Below are positions 34,346-48,300 of a stretch of 64,000 nucleotides of DNA, piece after piece; position 1 is the stretch's first letter; each line of letters opens with the position of its first letter. The stretch comes from Trichostrongylus colubriformis (lineage: Eukaryota; Nematoda; Chromadorea; Rhabditida; Trichostrongylidae): contig OZ022258.1 in NCBI GenBank assembly GCA_963978905.1, positions 49,460,591 through 49,524,590 of the forward strand. Reading direction: 5' to 3'. Position numbers and translations under genes: made by a program. Under the pieces are notes generated by a model. It had not been told where the DNA came from. It made no database searches and was given only the letters and a program-made list of their open reading frames with translations.

Positions 34346-36498
34346 AATCCATAACTTCACGTATTTAGCATTCCATGCATCACTTGAATATGAATTCAGA
34401 CAGTGAGGGACAACTTCGATGTTACGGACGACTGGGACGCAGTGAACTGAGCGCTGATGCCCAAAATCCACCGCTCGTACTACAGAATTCTGACGGCGGC
34501 TTTACGCTGTGGCAAGTGACGGCCTGCGCTTTACAAATGGATCTCAGTCAGGAGCTTCAGCTCATCATTATACCGGACCAGATGGCATGGATACTGTACT
34601 GAGCGTTCGCAAAGTATGTCATCAAACGATTCTTGAAGCTTTTATATTGCAATACTCGTCGGTTACGGAAGAGATTCCAAAAAGCCAGTTGAAAATTTCT
34701 ATGTGAAGGTGATTGCCAATAGAAAACTCAGAAAGGAAGCTTGGTTGGAAGACCGTTAGGATGCAAAAAAGGAAATGGGAAATGAAAGGCTGTGTTTCAC
34801 TGACGTAGTCATGGAAACTGGTCCATGCCATGCATGAAATATTTCGTGGTAATGGTCCCTTGCGTGTGAGCGTGGAAGTCTGTGGGCTAGGCCAGATGGT
34901 CCATAAAGGATTAGGTCGAGGTCAGCAGGGTTCGCTTCATTGGTCCTCGGTTCCAATTACCATGTCAATCAAGACAATGGTCCCGCGGCTTCAAGAGTGT
35001 TCTCAGTCATGGCCGAAATACTAGAGGGGCTATGTACGAGAGTGTACTTATCTAGAAGAACAGCTGTTTTTTTTTGTGTTGAAAGGTATAGATTCGAAGA
35101 CAATTTTCGAAGTTTCGTTGTTGGCTCAACTTTTCGCTGTGGTCATTGATTTTCGGAATAGTGTTGAGGTGAAGGTGTCACAAATTTGAATAATTTCTTC
35201 CCTTTCTATCTTCAAATTCCGTTACATTTAGTCTGAAGAGATTTCCTTTCGTTCCGAGTCCCTCCCCTGAACTTCATTTTCACAGGTGATCCTTGTGGTT
35301 TCGGTTTTCGATTTTATTTTGACAATAATTACCTCTGTCTACCTTCACCTGCTTTTGAACAATGTAAAAGTCCCTGCTATCGATAACTGCTTGGCTGTCG
35401 GAGCTTCCTTGAAAGGAGTTGTTTGTTTTCTGCGTCTCTTTCATTTGTCTTTTCTTTCTCTGATTTTGATGTGGCCAGAACTTTTTGAACTCCACTCCTA
35501 TGTGTTACTTGGAAGAAGATACTTTCACTTGTCGTATACCGCTCTCCAGGTCCTTGTGTTTCGAGAATTTCGCCAACGGTGTTGCAGCTCTGGAGCTGTG
35601 AGGAAACAACGTATTTCGCTGTAAAATGAACTGGTTCCACTGAAATTCTGAATCCATCGACTTCGAGTATCTGAGCTCTCGTCGTTATTTTTCAAGATAT
35701 TTCTGGTTTGTCAACAAAACTTCCACTAACTGGCGATAATATGGGCTCTTTTAGATCCTACCAGCTGATCCTTCGAGGGAAGCACTAATCCGGCTTTGTT
35801 GAAATAATACTAACACCGTGCTTAATGTTTGTTTCAAATGAAGTGCCCATTGACTTGAAGAAAACGAACTTCTTCATCATCGAAAAACTTTATTGGTCAC
35901 CTAGAATTCTGCGAAAGTCATTTTCGAGCTCGCCATTTCGTATCCGGCTTCATGCCATTGAAGTGACTAGAAACCTCATGTGACTCATTCAATCAACATC
36001 AAATGATACGGAAGCATCAGTTGTGGTACCGAAAATAGCCACACGGCCGCAGGGAGGCGATTGGTAAGCAGATCGCCAAAAACTCGTGGCGTTCGCTTAA
36101 CGTCACGTTTCGTGCCCAATTCACGTTACGACTGATATTATGTATGCATGTCGGATTACGTACGGATGTTTGTGTTTGGAAATACTCAACACGATTATTT
36201 ATATTTCAGCCTTACGAATTCAGATCTGGATGTCTCAGACGTACTGCTAATTGCTTTAGCAAAGTCCCTTGCCAACATCCTCTTTCGTAATGATGGAATC
36301 TGTCAATCCTGAGGCTCTCCGTGTTACCCGAAAAAACCGATCTATGTATAGGCAAAAGTGCATTCACTGAGTGATGTTTAAAGAAAAGCACCGTATTCGA
36401 GTCAGGAACAAGATGGCACCGACAGCATCGCCACCGCCCATGGAGTGCCAAGTCACTGCGCCTCTGTACCACGTGGGTGGCCCTTGGGAAATTTGTAG

Positions 36499-36810
36499 GT
36501 GACGTGTCTGATGCTGCTATACAATGGCCACGAAAAACGCGATGAGTTTGGCTCGGAGCAGATTCGATCGTATCGCGTTAATGGTCATAGGCGCAGCTCG
36601 AACGTCCGCGACGAACAATCGAGAACCACCTGGCGAAAGGTCACGGACACGACAGCGACGTCGTCGATCTCGTGTCACGATGGTCGTTTTATACGGCGCG
36701 GAGGCCCGTGGCGAAAAAGCGTCGGCCGCCACTCTCAAACTGCTGACGCCACTCGTCCGAAAGTCATCGAAAAACGTGCATCGACCGTGATTACGATCAC
36801 TTTTCCTACT
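36499..36810 (+). other. Candidate unidentified coding exon
   Basis: Between an acceptor-like TTTGTAG (ending 36498) and a donor-like GTAAGG at 36811, one frame is open for 104 codons in phase 0. The block is GC-rich against AT-rich neighbours. The translation is rich in Arg, Ser and Thr (for example GHEKRDEFGSEQIRSYRVNG) and resembles no family I know. The opposite strand is also open over the same stretch (36517-37044), so high GC alone could explain the frames. Nothing flanking it can be joined with confidence. Confidence 0.25.
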
Positions 36811-38680
36811 GTAAGGGTCAAGTACTGTAGACCCATCATCGAGGCCTGGAATACATCGCTCAGATTCATGCTTTGTGAAACGAAATAAAAAGACTGCACG
36901 TGGGAACTGAATGGAAGTCTTCGAAATAGTCTTTTTACAAGTATTAAACTCTGAACATCTTATTTCAACAATTCCAAGAATGGTACGAGAGGTGAGGATG
37001 CAACCTCGAGTATTTAATCTTTTGTCAGTTCCCACTGGATTCAAAAATATTCAAGCAGACAAGCGGCTTGATACCGAAGATTGTCTCAGTTGTGGTAAAC
37101 ATCCTAAACATAGTAATATGGCGTAGAGTTTTACTGTATTAATGGTTACATGCAAGAATAGTGCATTGTACTCACCTGACTGGATGAGAATACTGTAACA
37201 TTCCTGCTCGGATGCCTATGATGAGAAAATATTAAGGAAAATGTAAGGTAAATGAATCAAGACCCTGCAATTCATTTCTCCCGTTGGTAATGCATTCATC
37301 TTACTCCATATCGCTGGCTCCAAAAGCTCAAAAATCGACAGTGCTGATCGCACTTGGCTATCTCTTGTCTTTTACTGTTCTGTTGCTTACTACAAAGCGC
37401 ATAATCTATGATAGTGGTTACTCGAAGTGTAGAATCAGTGCTGCTCTTACTATTTCGTAGGAAGTGGAAGGTTTCGACACCGATGTGACTCTGACAAGGA
37501 ATGTCTCGAAGAAAGATGTTGGAACTGTGAGGGGAACATTTCCAGGGGTTCTCCGAACATTCTCATAAATCCGTAGTAATATCAGAAACACTCGAGCAAC
37601 TCACAAAATCGACGAGAATTTTCGTCGGCGGTAACTCGATACTCGGCTTGCAGTTGACAGAATAGAGAATTATAAAGTTATTTTTCAAACTACTTACCTA
37701 ATTGTTCTACTGTATCACGCTAACTGACAGATAGTCCTGATTATCAGTAGAGATGTATGATTAACATGCACTCCCCTTTGCTAGTAGTTTAATGATAGAA
37801 TCCAGCATTACATCCATCCTCCGCTCAAGGCTCTTATCAAATGGCGCGCTCAATGTACGATGAGTTTCTAATTGACGGTTGAACGGACGGAGATCACCCT
37901 AGATATCGTAGAAATCAGAAATCATCCAAGAAATGGAGAAATCATGGGGCTGACTCTTTGCAAGAAGTGTTTAGAGAATTAGCCTTATAGTTAGGTAGGG
38001 TAACGTCGCGCTAGTTTTTTTTTTCGCAATTGAATTTGTAACTGTGAAAAGTGTAAAATTGATTTGAACAAGATAAATTTTGTGAGGATTTTTTGCCATG
38101 CAACTGCGTACCGGACATAAGAGTGACACACGAGAGGAACGCAAATTGCTATTCAGTACAACGTCAAGCATTGATCGAAAAATCCTCAAAAGGTGGTCGT
38201 ATTCCCCGTATGGGGATAGTATTTGCCAAGGCGAGGCAATTTCTCAAGGAGAAGTGGGTTGCAAATAAATGGAAAGTGATTTTCAAAGAAGGATCTAATC
38301 CCTTTAAAAAATGATATTTTCGGTAGTTTCTCTTCATAAGTGTCCTATCGTAGGTGACGACTGGGACACAGGTCAGTAGGGCCTCCAGATCACGCGGTGA
38401 CCATGGCCCGTCCCTTAAACTTGTCTCTATAGCAGTTTTCTCTGGAAATATATTGCCAAGCAGCAGAGATTGTGCGAATACTGAAGTGAGAAATTGGGTG
38501 TGACAGTTGACTTCGATAAATTGGATTTTCTCCGAAGTATGGAAGGCCCTAGTTCAGTTTCTCTCACTTTGGGAATAATTCACTTTTTTTTCAAGTATTA
38601 TGTACGGTAGCATCACCCATTCATCAATATGACGGAACAGCTTGCAAGGAGGATAAGATTTACATAAGCAAATTCTCTGA

Positions 38681-38755
38681 ATAATTTATGTCACAGGGCA
38701 AAGGCCACAAGCTGTCATAGGGTAGCAGGCCTAGGTCAAAATCCGTGTGCCCCTA
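38681..38755 (+). repeat. Solo copy of the 29.6-kb repeat arm
   Basis: GTCACAGGGCAAAGGCCACA, then GCTGTCATAGGGTAGCAGGCC, closely matches 29650-29715. Only one arm is present here. Confidence 0.65.
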
Positions 38756-41463
38756 TTGCTTGACAAACGGAGGGCTTTGGTCCAACGTGGCCAGTTCCTC
38801 TCACAACAGAATGGTATGTTCCCTGTCGTTTGATGTGTCAAAACTATGCAGTGCTTTCCCGTGCCTACGAACTGAACGGGGCCGCATGGGAATCGATTGG
38901 CGTGGGTAGACAGGCGAAAGACGCAGAGTGTACTCTCCCTTTCCGGTTTCTCGCCCAACGTTGAAGGGATCTAAAGCGATCCGTCCCATGATCGATGATC
39001 TTTGCTTGACGATAATCGAGTAATCTTTCATTCATTGATATGTAAGAAGCAGTTTCTCTAAAATGCAACCTCCCGTATCTTGGAAGTGAAATTTTTAATG
39101 ATTCTTTGGCGACGCATTTCTCGCATTGCGTTAGTTTCGATGACAAAGGGTGGGTTTCTGCAATATGCAGATGCCAGATGCACTAAATTGAAGCCCCAGC
39201 GATTCGTAGTACTTCTTTTTTTTGTGGATAAAAGACTGTGAATTGTAGTAATCATAGAGCACTTGTGCTTCAACGGACGTAGAATTTTTTTCTGCATGCG
39301 TGCTTTCTATGAAATCTAAAGTGCAAACTGCTTCATACGTGCATACGTGTGTTTTTACATCTTCACTTGCATCGCTAAAAATTCTGGAACTTGATCGTTC
39401 TTTGATGCCTCTAATGCGCCGTTGAATAATATGACTGATTTTTCAGTAGCTATCGGGGCAGGGAAGGCAAGTTTTTATTCGTGACACTGAACACAATATT
39501 TTTATATGGGCATCATTCAGTTCCGAGCTGTTTGTTTGAAGAGCACGCTCTGGAATAATTTCACCGAAGTCAAGGTGAAAGGTATTACTTCAGCTTTTTG
39601 GTAGTTAATGTACATTTAAAGTGAAAATAGACGAACTTGGAGGCAATGCGAAGGCTGAAGGGGACCGTTGATAGGGTTGCAAAGATAGAATATCAAAGGT
39701 AGTTGTGAAAATTTTCGGTTTTGTTGTTTTATCCTATCTGTGTAAGTAGATTGGAATGGACACATTACCATTGAGAATACTCTTTTGAAGTTTCCGAAGG
39801 CATGTTGTGGAAATTTACCGAAGGTGTAATCTCTTTCATACAAAAATTTGCCGCAGAGTTCAAAAGATAGGGCTAAGATAGCACTGGGGCCTACAATTTA
39901 ATTAGCTAAACAAGCATTTTAAAATTTCAGAACTTTGAAAACTGGACAGCTCTGCTTTGCTAGGAAATACCGTTGTGGTGGTTTCTTTTTAGAAGACACT
40001 GCAAAGCAGAATGAGTGTTTTGTTTAAAAAAAGATGATGCCGTCGTCGCAAAGACGCAATGCTGAGCAGATAGCCCCGATGTCTGATTGCCATTTGAGCA
40101 AAGCGCCTGGTTGGCTATCAGTGCTGCGTTATTACTACGCTATCACGTGGACCACGCGTCTTTGCTAATCTCGTCTCGCTCATCTGTAAAATCGTCGCGT
40201 GACGGTCGTGATTTTAACCCCTTTGATTCGAGTGATCTTTGAAGTACGACCTCACCTGTCATTATTCATGCGCGCAACTAACGATCGTCATCTGACGAGT
40301 CACGTCGTGCCCTCATTGTTCCCATGCCACATGAGATTCGCTATTTTTAGTGATTTTCAAAAGTAGCGCGAGATTTTCGGAGATCAGGAGAAGATTCTGT
40401 TATGACTTGTGGTGTGGTGCTGAAAAACAGTTGCAAGATCGCTTATAGTGAGCTTTCCGAGGCTGTCACTCACCTTGTGTATGAGCAATGTTCATCGCCA
40501 TGCTACCACATTGCAAGGGTTACTGTATTCCTAGCTGAGAACGAGTCTCTGCCTGTATCTGTCGTCCTTTCTTAACGAGAATGTGACACGGTGGCAGTTT
40601 CCGTGATAGTGAACTCACTTTGATTACGGCAAAGAAGTGCCGCGGAGAAGACGTTAGCAAAAGTGGCAAGAACCTGGTTTTCTCTGTAAACGACGTCTAA
40701 AGGTTATAAACGATAATTCGAGAGAATTTTTTTGTGTGGTCTCATTCAAATGAATAATTTTGATTGATCAGTCGAGTGAATTGAATCAGATTGTGTGGCC
40801 TAGCCAGGCATTGCCTTAACGACGCCCTTCAGAGTGCAGAGCAATGTACATCGCCCTTGAATTCCCCACCTGTCTGTCTTCGCACGAGCCATCTAAATTT
40901 TGGATGAAAATCGTAAAAGGAACCAGCTTAGGACGTGGAAACGCAGTGGCGGAGGCACCAGATCGCGATTGCTCAGATTGCATCAAGGCCAGCCGACATA
41001 GCACGTCTGATTTTTTTTTCTGAAATTTCTCAATGGATCAAAAGAAGGATGTCCCCCAATAACTATCAATTTCTGCTACCTGTCTCACCTCGTTGTAAAG
41101 GTAGCAACGTCTTGATGATGAGGAAGCAATTGTTTTGTAAATCAAGATAAATCGACTCAATTCGTTTGTTTATCAGGAATTCCGAAGAAAACGGGAGGCA
41201 TTGGGTACTGAGAAAAGCTGTGTGGTGATGGCCAATGAAATCCAATTTTGTTTGTTATACTTTTAATGAGCATCAGAGAATCCATGTTTGGAAGTCTTTG
41301 TGAACCATTTGCGCCAGTAAGGCAGGCAGACGGATTGTTTTCTGAGTCACCTGTAGCGTTCGCCATCGGCGAGGTCGTTTTTACGATTCACCATAAAACC
41401 GGACGTAATGACCCGTAGTAATGATACTTTTTACGTGTTGCTGTATCAAGGATATGATCCATA

Positions 41464-41468
41464 GATGG
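41464..41468. other. Target-site duplication GATGG (left)
   Basis: Matches 50806-50810 exactly. The three bases before it (ATA) also equal the end of the LTR, so the duplication could formally be up to 8 bp; 5 bp is the simplest reading. Confidence 0.8.
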
Positions 41469-41662
41469 TATTGGGGGTGGTTCAGTGGTGTGATAGAATA
41501 AGAGCAGAGAGGATATTTATTGCCACAGTGTTCTGTGTGCGAGAAGAGTAGAATGTCCTTGGTAGAAAGGTATCGCCTCAACCTCGCTATCTCTAGTACA
41601 ATATAAGCCCCGCCCCCGCCAGACGCATGGGTGGAAGGATCATCGCCGTGCTGGCGATGATA
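41469..41662 (-). repeat. 3' LTR of the BEL/Pao element
   Basis: Same sequence as the 5' LTR. The TATA-like TTATAT maps to 41601-41606 and AATAAA to 41516-41521 (both minus strand), so read-through transcripts could be polyadenylated here. The bases on the interior side (CGGCCGGAG before the LTR on the coding strand) form only a very short purine run, so a polypurine tract is not obvious. Confidence 0.95.
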
Positions 41663-42313
41663 CTCCGGCCGGGCGGCGAGGTTACAAAACGAATATGAAA
41701 TATGATGTTAACATGACTATGATACATATCACTGTTTCTTCTTTGTCGATCGGTGGAGCTGTCGTTGGCGGCGGTTGTCGGACAGTTGTTGAAGGAGAAA
41801 GGCAGCATGGCGACGGAAAGAGGGGCAGGATCGTTGAGGAAGGCGGCGTGCAGGAAGTCGGCGTGGAGGTATCGGCGATGAAGTTGAAGATGTCGGCGGC
41901 GATGAAGTTGAAGATGAGGGTAGAATCGTAGAATTTGTAGATAACGTGGTAGATCACGTTAGAAGTTGTAGTCAACGTGGTAGATCACGTCGAGGACTTG
42001 GTGTGCTATTGATCAAATGGTTGCGTTAACACATATCTGCAAACCCGCGTGAGATAAGGAGCTTCGAAATGCCCTCTTGCCGCTTATAATATTTTGCTAC
42101 TTTTGGTCGCCTGAATCATCGACCGGTTGGACTGGATATGGACTGCCAGCCGACGACCGCCACAGCCGCCGATTTTTATGGGGCCGCTCCCCTGGTAATG
42201 GTGAGTGGTCTTAATTTTGAAAGGAAAGCACGACTTAGGTGCCCCGATAGGAAAGGGGAAATTGATGGATCATTTGATTGAGGTTGTGCCGCCCTTTCTG
42301 CTTTGCTTTTGTC
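41663..42313 (-). other. 3' non-coding region of the BEL/Pao element
   Basis: Contains short repeats: on the plus strand CGGCGATGAAGTTGAAGATG twice near 41871-41914, and AACGTGGTAGATCACGT twice near 41943 and 41973. No frame of interest. Confidence 0.6.
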
Positions 42314-45300
42314 TCATTTTTGTATGCTTTCAATTGCAATTTCACTTATCGCATTCGTAGATTTTCGTTGATTGGGAACCAGCTTTAGCATGTAGCGAAG
42401 TATTCCGTACCCGATATCGACTATTTTTTGCAAGCTTAAGTAGATGAACTTCATCACACTTAGTACTATTATGGGACCCATCAAATAAGTGAGCACAGTG
42501 AGCAAAGTTGTTGAGATGAGAGCTCCCACTACTAATTTATAGTGGCTTTTGATAGTTTCAAGTAGCGGGTCAATATTTGGCAAGGAAACATCAGTGAACC
42601 ATTGATGTTTTATAGAAACTCCATGTGTTTTCTTGTCAAAAATGGAGTGTTGCCCCTCTGCTATATGGTAGAACAGCGTTCCGGTCAGCAGAAACTTGGT
42701 TGGGCTTTCTGAGCAGTGAGCATTACATTGTTCATGAACAATAGGATGTTCGAAATTTAAGAATATCACATTGCTCTCATTTGATGGGCCACATTTAACT
42801 GAAAATTGTTGTGATTCACATGTTACTGTAACTGTAGCGTTTGATGGCGACTTGCAAATAGCTGTGAAATGCGCTCCATGTTCGCAGTCATAGCATCCTG
42901 TTAATTCAGTAATCTTGAACCCGCATTCTTGGTTAACTACTAACTCTGTGGACTCTTGGAGTAGTGTGGACTCGATTCTTAAGACAATTTCTTCCTCATA
43001 GGTAGAGGCAAAGATATCCTGGTCATTTACAAATATCTCCGCGTACGGTGTTTTGAGGGGTAACGTGTGCTGCGTGTTACCATGTAATTTGCGAATACTG
43101 TCATCTGGACATTGACAGTTATGCACCGAATTTCCGCAATTGCACCGTATTAGATTGGTGCACGTCGAAAAATCGTTTTGCGCTTGGACGTGGCTACTGC
43201 ATGCAACTGGGATTTGGAAATCGGGTGGTAAGATATAAGATGCATTACTATTCAATGCAAATCGTTTGTTTGCAATGTAATGCGACGGTTTTTGGACCGA
43301 TAGTACTGTGAAGTTGAAATTGTTCAGTTTTTCAGTAACGTATGGTGTGAGCGAATGCACGGTTTTCTGTGTGTGATTTGATAGAGTAATTTCAATCTCG
43401 AGCGTGATGGTGGGAGTCCAGTGCGGGCATTGAATAATTTCAAAGACTCGCTGAGATATGGGTTTGTGAACTATTCTGTAAAACCAGCAGGCTGGTAGTG
43501 ATAGACCACATCCGCACAGTATTCCGCCACAGCTGTTCAAGCACCCGGAATATCCAGGATACTTCGCTACCCGTTTGAGTTCCGAAATAGTTTCATTTGG
43601 GCTTATAGTTTCGCATTTCTCAGCGGTGCATGATCCCGCTAGGACGCATCTTTTCACCTGATAGATTTGCAATTTTGTAGGCCTTGTGAAGAATTCGATA
43701 TTCTTGGTGCACTTGAAATTCACCGTTTTCTTAGTAATTTTTGCTATTCCTATCGTCTTATTCGAGTGCACTATTTCTATGCAGAGCTCGGATTGTAGCT
43801 TGTTAAATAGCAGCTCCCTGCTGTATTCAAGGTGGCAGTGATTTAGTTCATCGCATACTTGTTCAGCGGAGTGTCGCATAAATCCGTGTTGGCACGCATT
43901 AGTGGGCGACATCATAAGCAATATTGCGCATACCACCATGAGTGTTGAGCATGGTAGTGATGCTAATTCAAAGCTGCAAGTAGGGGCAGATGGTTCACTG
44001 CTCTCCACCTTCTTGTCGAGATTTGGGGTGCTCGATTCGGTTTTTCTTTTGATCTTGACTATTGCCCACGCAGTCCCCATTAGGGCGGCAATGATTAAAT
44101 AAATCAGGATAGCCGATGTAGCTATGGCTCCAATTGGCCAACAATGTGGATTTCCCAGTAGGCTTTTTGACAAGAAATACTGATGGTCACAAAATTTTGG
44201 CCTATCACATATTTTTGATTGTTCGTGTACTACCTCATTTTTGAGAGTTCGCAGCCGCACGTTAACTCCCTGCTCGGTGGGCAAGATTGGTAAGATGTAC
44301 TTGGTTGGACGGGTTGTGTTGGTTAACGGTTGGCACTCGGTGCCGATGCAAACTTCAAACCAGCCGTTCATTGGTGGTATATGAACTATTCCTTTTGCGC
44401 ATGATATTATGGATGAGTTCTTGCTTGCTAGAGACGTGGAAGCTAAGGTCAGAACTGTGAGGAACAGTAGTGCTGACCTGGCTGGAAATGCCGTTTTAGA
44501 GATCTGTACACTGCATTCCATGCTCCTAAAGAAATCATAGGCCCGCGTCTTCGAATTGCGAGGTGGCATAATTCTTGTAGCCTCTGTCTCCTCGCAATTT
44601 TCGTCTGGAATTGCATCTTCGGAGTTGCTCTTTTCCCTGATTTCGTTAGTAATAGGCTCTTCACCTTTACTTCGAATTTCCAAGGGATAAATCTTGTTAA
44701 GAGGTCTATGAATGGTGTTTTGGTTTGGCATCAGTATCTTCGCCGATCTAATCAGACCGTCGGACGAGGTGATGATTTCTGTGATTTTGCCGTACGGCCA
44801 ACTTCCTCTTGGAATTAGGTCCTGTTCGATCAAAACTATCTCACCAATTTCCGGACAAGATCTTTGTAAATGCCTGGGTTGCTTCAGCTGTTGCTTCTGC
44901 ATTTCTCTTAGAGATACTAGGTATTCTGACTTCCAGCAATCCCAAAATTTGTTTGCAATGGTTTCGGAGAAGCGGATGGCTTCCAGTGCTTGCTCTCTGG
45001 ACTGAATCAGTTCTGGATCATATGTAGGATCGTTATCAGTTGTTAGATTTTCTCCTTCTGGTAGAGAAAATTTGAGATTTCCCTGAAGAAAATCGATAGG
45101 ACGAAGAGGAATTTCCGCTATATCATCCATATTAAGTTTAGTGAGTGGTCTCGTATTAAGAATGGCTTCGATTCTCGTGATCACTGTAGCCAATTCGACA
45201 AAGTTTAATTTTTTGCGTCCTATAGATTTGTTCAGTGCCTTTTTAACCAAGGCCACTAATCTTTCCCATACACCGCCCATCCAAGGTGCAGCTGGTGGGT

Positions 45301-48300
45301 TAAATATCCACTTTATTCTTTTCGAAGCGCAGTAAGACATCAAGGAATGTCCTGTTGCTTCGTTATTTTCAAACATCGTGTCTATAATTTGCTGGCCGTG
45401 TTTGAAATTCGTACCGCAGTCAGTGCGCACGATTTTCGGTACGCCTCTTCTCGATATAAATCGTACAAAGCTGTTCAAAAAGGCACCTGTTGATAGGTTC
45501 TCTACCACTTCGAGATGAACAGCTCGTGATGTTAGGCAAGTATAGAGGCTTACGTACATTTTTTCATTTGTTGTCGATGTAAACGGACCCATAAAATCAC
45601 AACCCGTATTTTCGAAGGGTTTTGATACAATGACTCGGTCTTTTGGTAGATTTGGCATCCCTGGTGCACCCAGTGGTAAGCCATGGTATCTTCTGCATGT
45701 TGCGCAGTTTTTGAGAAACTTCTTGAATGCATTTGAAGGGCGTGGAATCCAAAATCTTTGTCTTGCGATTGAAAGAGTGTGTTCCTTTCCACAGTGAGCG
45801 TTTTCTCTATGAACTTGTTGTACGATAAGGCGAACGAGTTCTGATTCTGTGGGAATGTAGATAGGCGATTTGGTGTCCTGAGGAACTGCGGCATTTTGTA
45901 AGCGTGATTGATGCCGTATTATACCGTTCTCGTCTTTAATGAGATTTTTGACTGGAAATCTTTTTTGTAGTGCTTTTATATTCTCATGTCGTTGTTCTTG
46001 CAATAGTATGATTTGTTCTGCCAAATCAAGATCAACCGGCAATATTTCTTGAGTAGCACTGAATCTAACTATATTCGTGAGCTCGATTTTGAGATCACGT
46101 TTCCTGTTCGTTATTGCAGCCCATTTTGACAGTACTTTGCCTAATATACATATTACTCGTTGCGCTTTTTCCAAGCTCGAAAATCTCTTAAGGTCGATGA
46201 CGCTGGAGTCTTTTTCACAAGTTTGGGCTAGGTTGCTGACCAATACTGGCAAATCAGTTTCATCGTTCTCTGAGGGCATTTCTGAAATGTACTCTATAGA
46301 TTTGATTGGCCATGTGGCAGGGTTAGCTTCCAACCATTTTGGACCTTGCACCCAATCATCATTGCTGATATTTTCGGCAGTTAAGCCTCTTGTGCCCGCA
46401 TCCGCCGTATTGTGGGAAGTGATTACGTGGAAGAAGGATAAATTTATTCCTCTTGCTTCTATAGTTGCCTTGAGTCTCAAAATTCGATCTCTCGTATTGG
46501 TAACGAATACCGGCAGTTTTTTGGCTGATTTCAACCACCACAATGCGATTTCGCTGTCTGTTACGAGTGATATTGTGTCAACTTCGATGTTTGACTTCTG
46601 AAAACTCGAGATGATCGAGTTAGTAAGACGTATAGCCATTAATATTCCGACAAGTTCTAGCCTTGGAATCGTTTGACGGCATTTTCTGGGCGTGAGTCGC
46701 GTTTTTCCACTAATTAGGCTAGATATTGACCTTGATGCGACGTCTTGCCCATAGGCACAGGTTGCAATAGCTTCATTGCTCGCATCTGCGAATGTCCACA
46801 GGCGCAATTTAGCACCTTGTACTGGATTAACGTGTCGCGGCAACGATATTCTCGCATCATTAACGACACTACACAAGTGATTCCATTTTTGCAACACTTT
46901 AGTATCGAGTTTTGTTTTCCAGTCGACTCTGGAATCAAATATTTCTCTCATAGTTGATTTCAAGTGAACTAATAGAGGACCTGCCATCCCTATGGGGTCG
47001 TAAACCGAGTTTATCTGGCTTACAACATCCTTCTTGGTCAAACTGCTCGATTTATTGAAGTTTGTGGCGACTTCAAATGCGTCGTCTTCCACTTTGTATT
47101 CGACGCCGAGTATTTTGATGCAGTTGGATTGTAATCTGTCCTCTTTTGGAATCCGCCGATTGACTTCATTCGAGTTTGAAATGTATTCTCTGAGGTTCAT
47201 GCCAATCTGAGCGAATAGTCGCTTGGACTCTTCGTATTTTTGTAAGGCTTCTTCTATTGACTCGGCCTGCAGGAGTATATTATCAACGTATAGGTTTCTA
47301 GCAATTTCACTGGCTAGTTTAGTGTTTTGGCTGCTTAGAAATGCAGAAAGAACCATGTTCAAAACACTTGGAGATGCAGTCACTCCAAATGGAAGTCTTT
47401 TAAATCTGTAATGGACGAGGTTATCCCTTGTAGGGGGTAACTTTACGTCTTTCAACCATAAGAACCGACATAAGTCTTTGTGTGAGTTTACTAAGCGGAT
47501 CTGCGTGAATGCCGCTTCTATGTCGCATATGAGAATAATTTTGCTGGTTCTGGATGCCAGCAAAATGTCGTGGATTTTATTGACAAATGCTTCTCCTTTG
47601 TGGATTACATCATTCAAAGAGAGTTTTCCTTTTCTTTTGGAAGATGCGTCGAATACAATTCGCAGCGGTGTCTTTTTTGTCGGTTTCCACACACCGGAGT
47701 GGGGCATGTAATACGTCCCCACAGCATCTTCCTCTGGACAGGAAAAGGTCTCTATCATTCCATCTTGATGGTAATTCTGAAGTATTTTGCAGTACCACAT
47801 ACTTTGCTGAGGGTTTTGCAATAGAGAGTTTTGAAGTGATTCCAGTCTTCTTATTGCTATGGAGTAGTTGTCTTCCAGCTCCGCAATGTTCTGTTTTAGT
47901 GGGAACGGTGCGGTTACAAAACCCTCGTCGACAGATATTGTCTTGGAATACTGCTCGAGGTATTTATAGACTTTCTCGTCTGACATATACTCTTCGCTAG
48001 TGATTCCGAGCCCTTCCAATTCGAACATTTTCTGGAGAATTTCCTTCTCGGTGGGCTCGAGTACTGCAGTTAGTCCGTAACATACGCGGTTTTCTGCGAT
48101 CTCTGAGGGAATAATTCCTTTACCGTATATGGTAGGCCCGAAAATGGTATTCGATATGTGTAAGCCTGTAGGTGTTTTCGTACCGTAAGTTGGACTGGTA
48201 ACCAACTCATGGAAATAGTCTAGTCCTACGAGGACATGCGGGGTCTGGTGTTCTCCGCGAAGTTTTGTGTTTGCTAGACATATTTTATTTGCCTTCAAGA

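Larger units (their letters stand above)
26023..41463. other. Gene-poor, repeat-rich interval
   Basis: Apart from the repeats and the candidate exon listed separately, I see no gene I can support. Open frames longer than 60 codons occur (33400-33621, 35286-35624, 38865-39146 and others) but show no known domains, are often open on both strands, and lack paired splice sites. Two exon-like scraps may deserve a transcript check: 37461-37569 (TTTCGTAG acceptor, then an open frame to TAA) and 35286-35363 (TTTTCACAG acceptor, hydrophobic translation, GTAAAAG donor). Confidence 0.5.
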
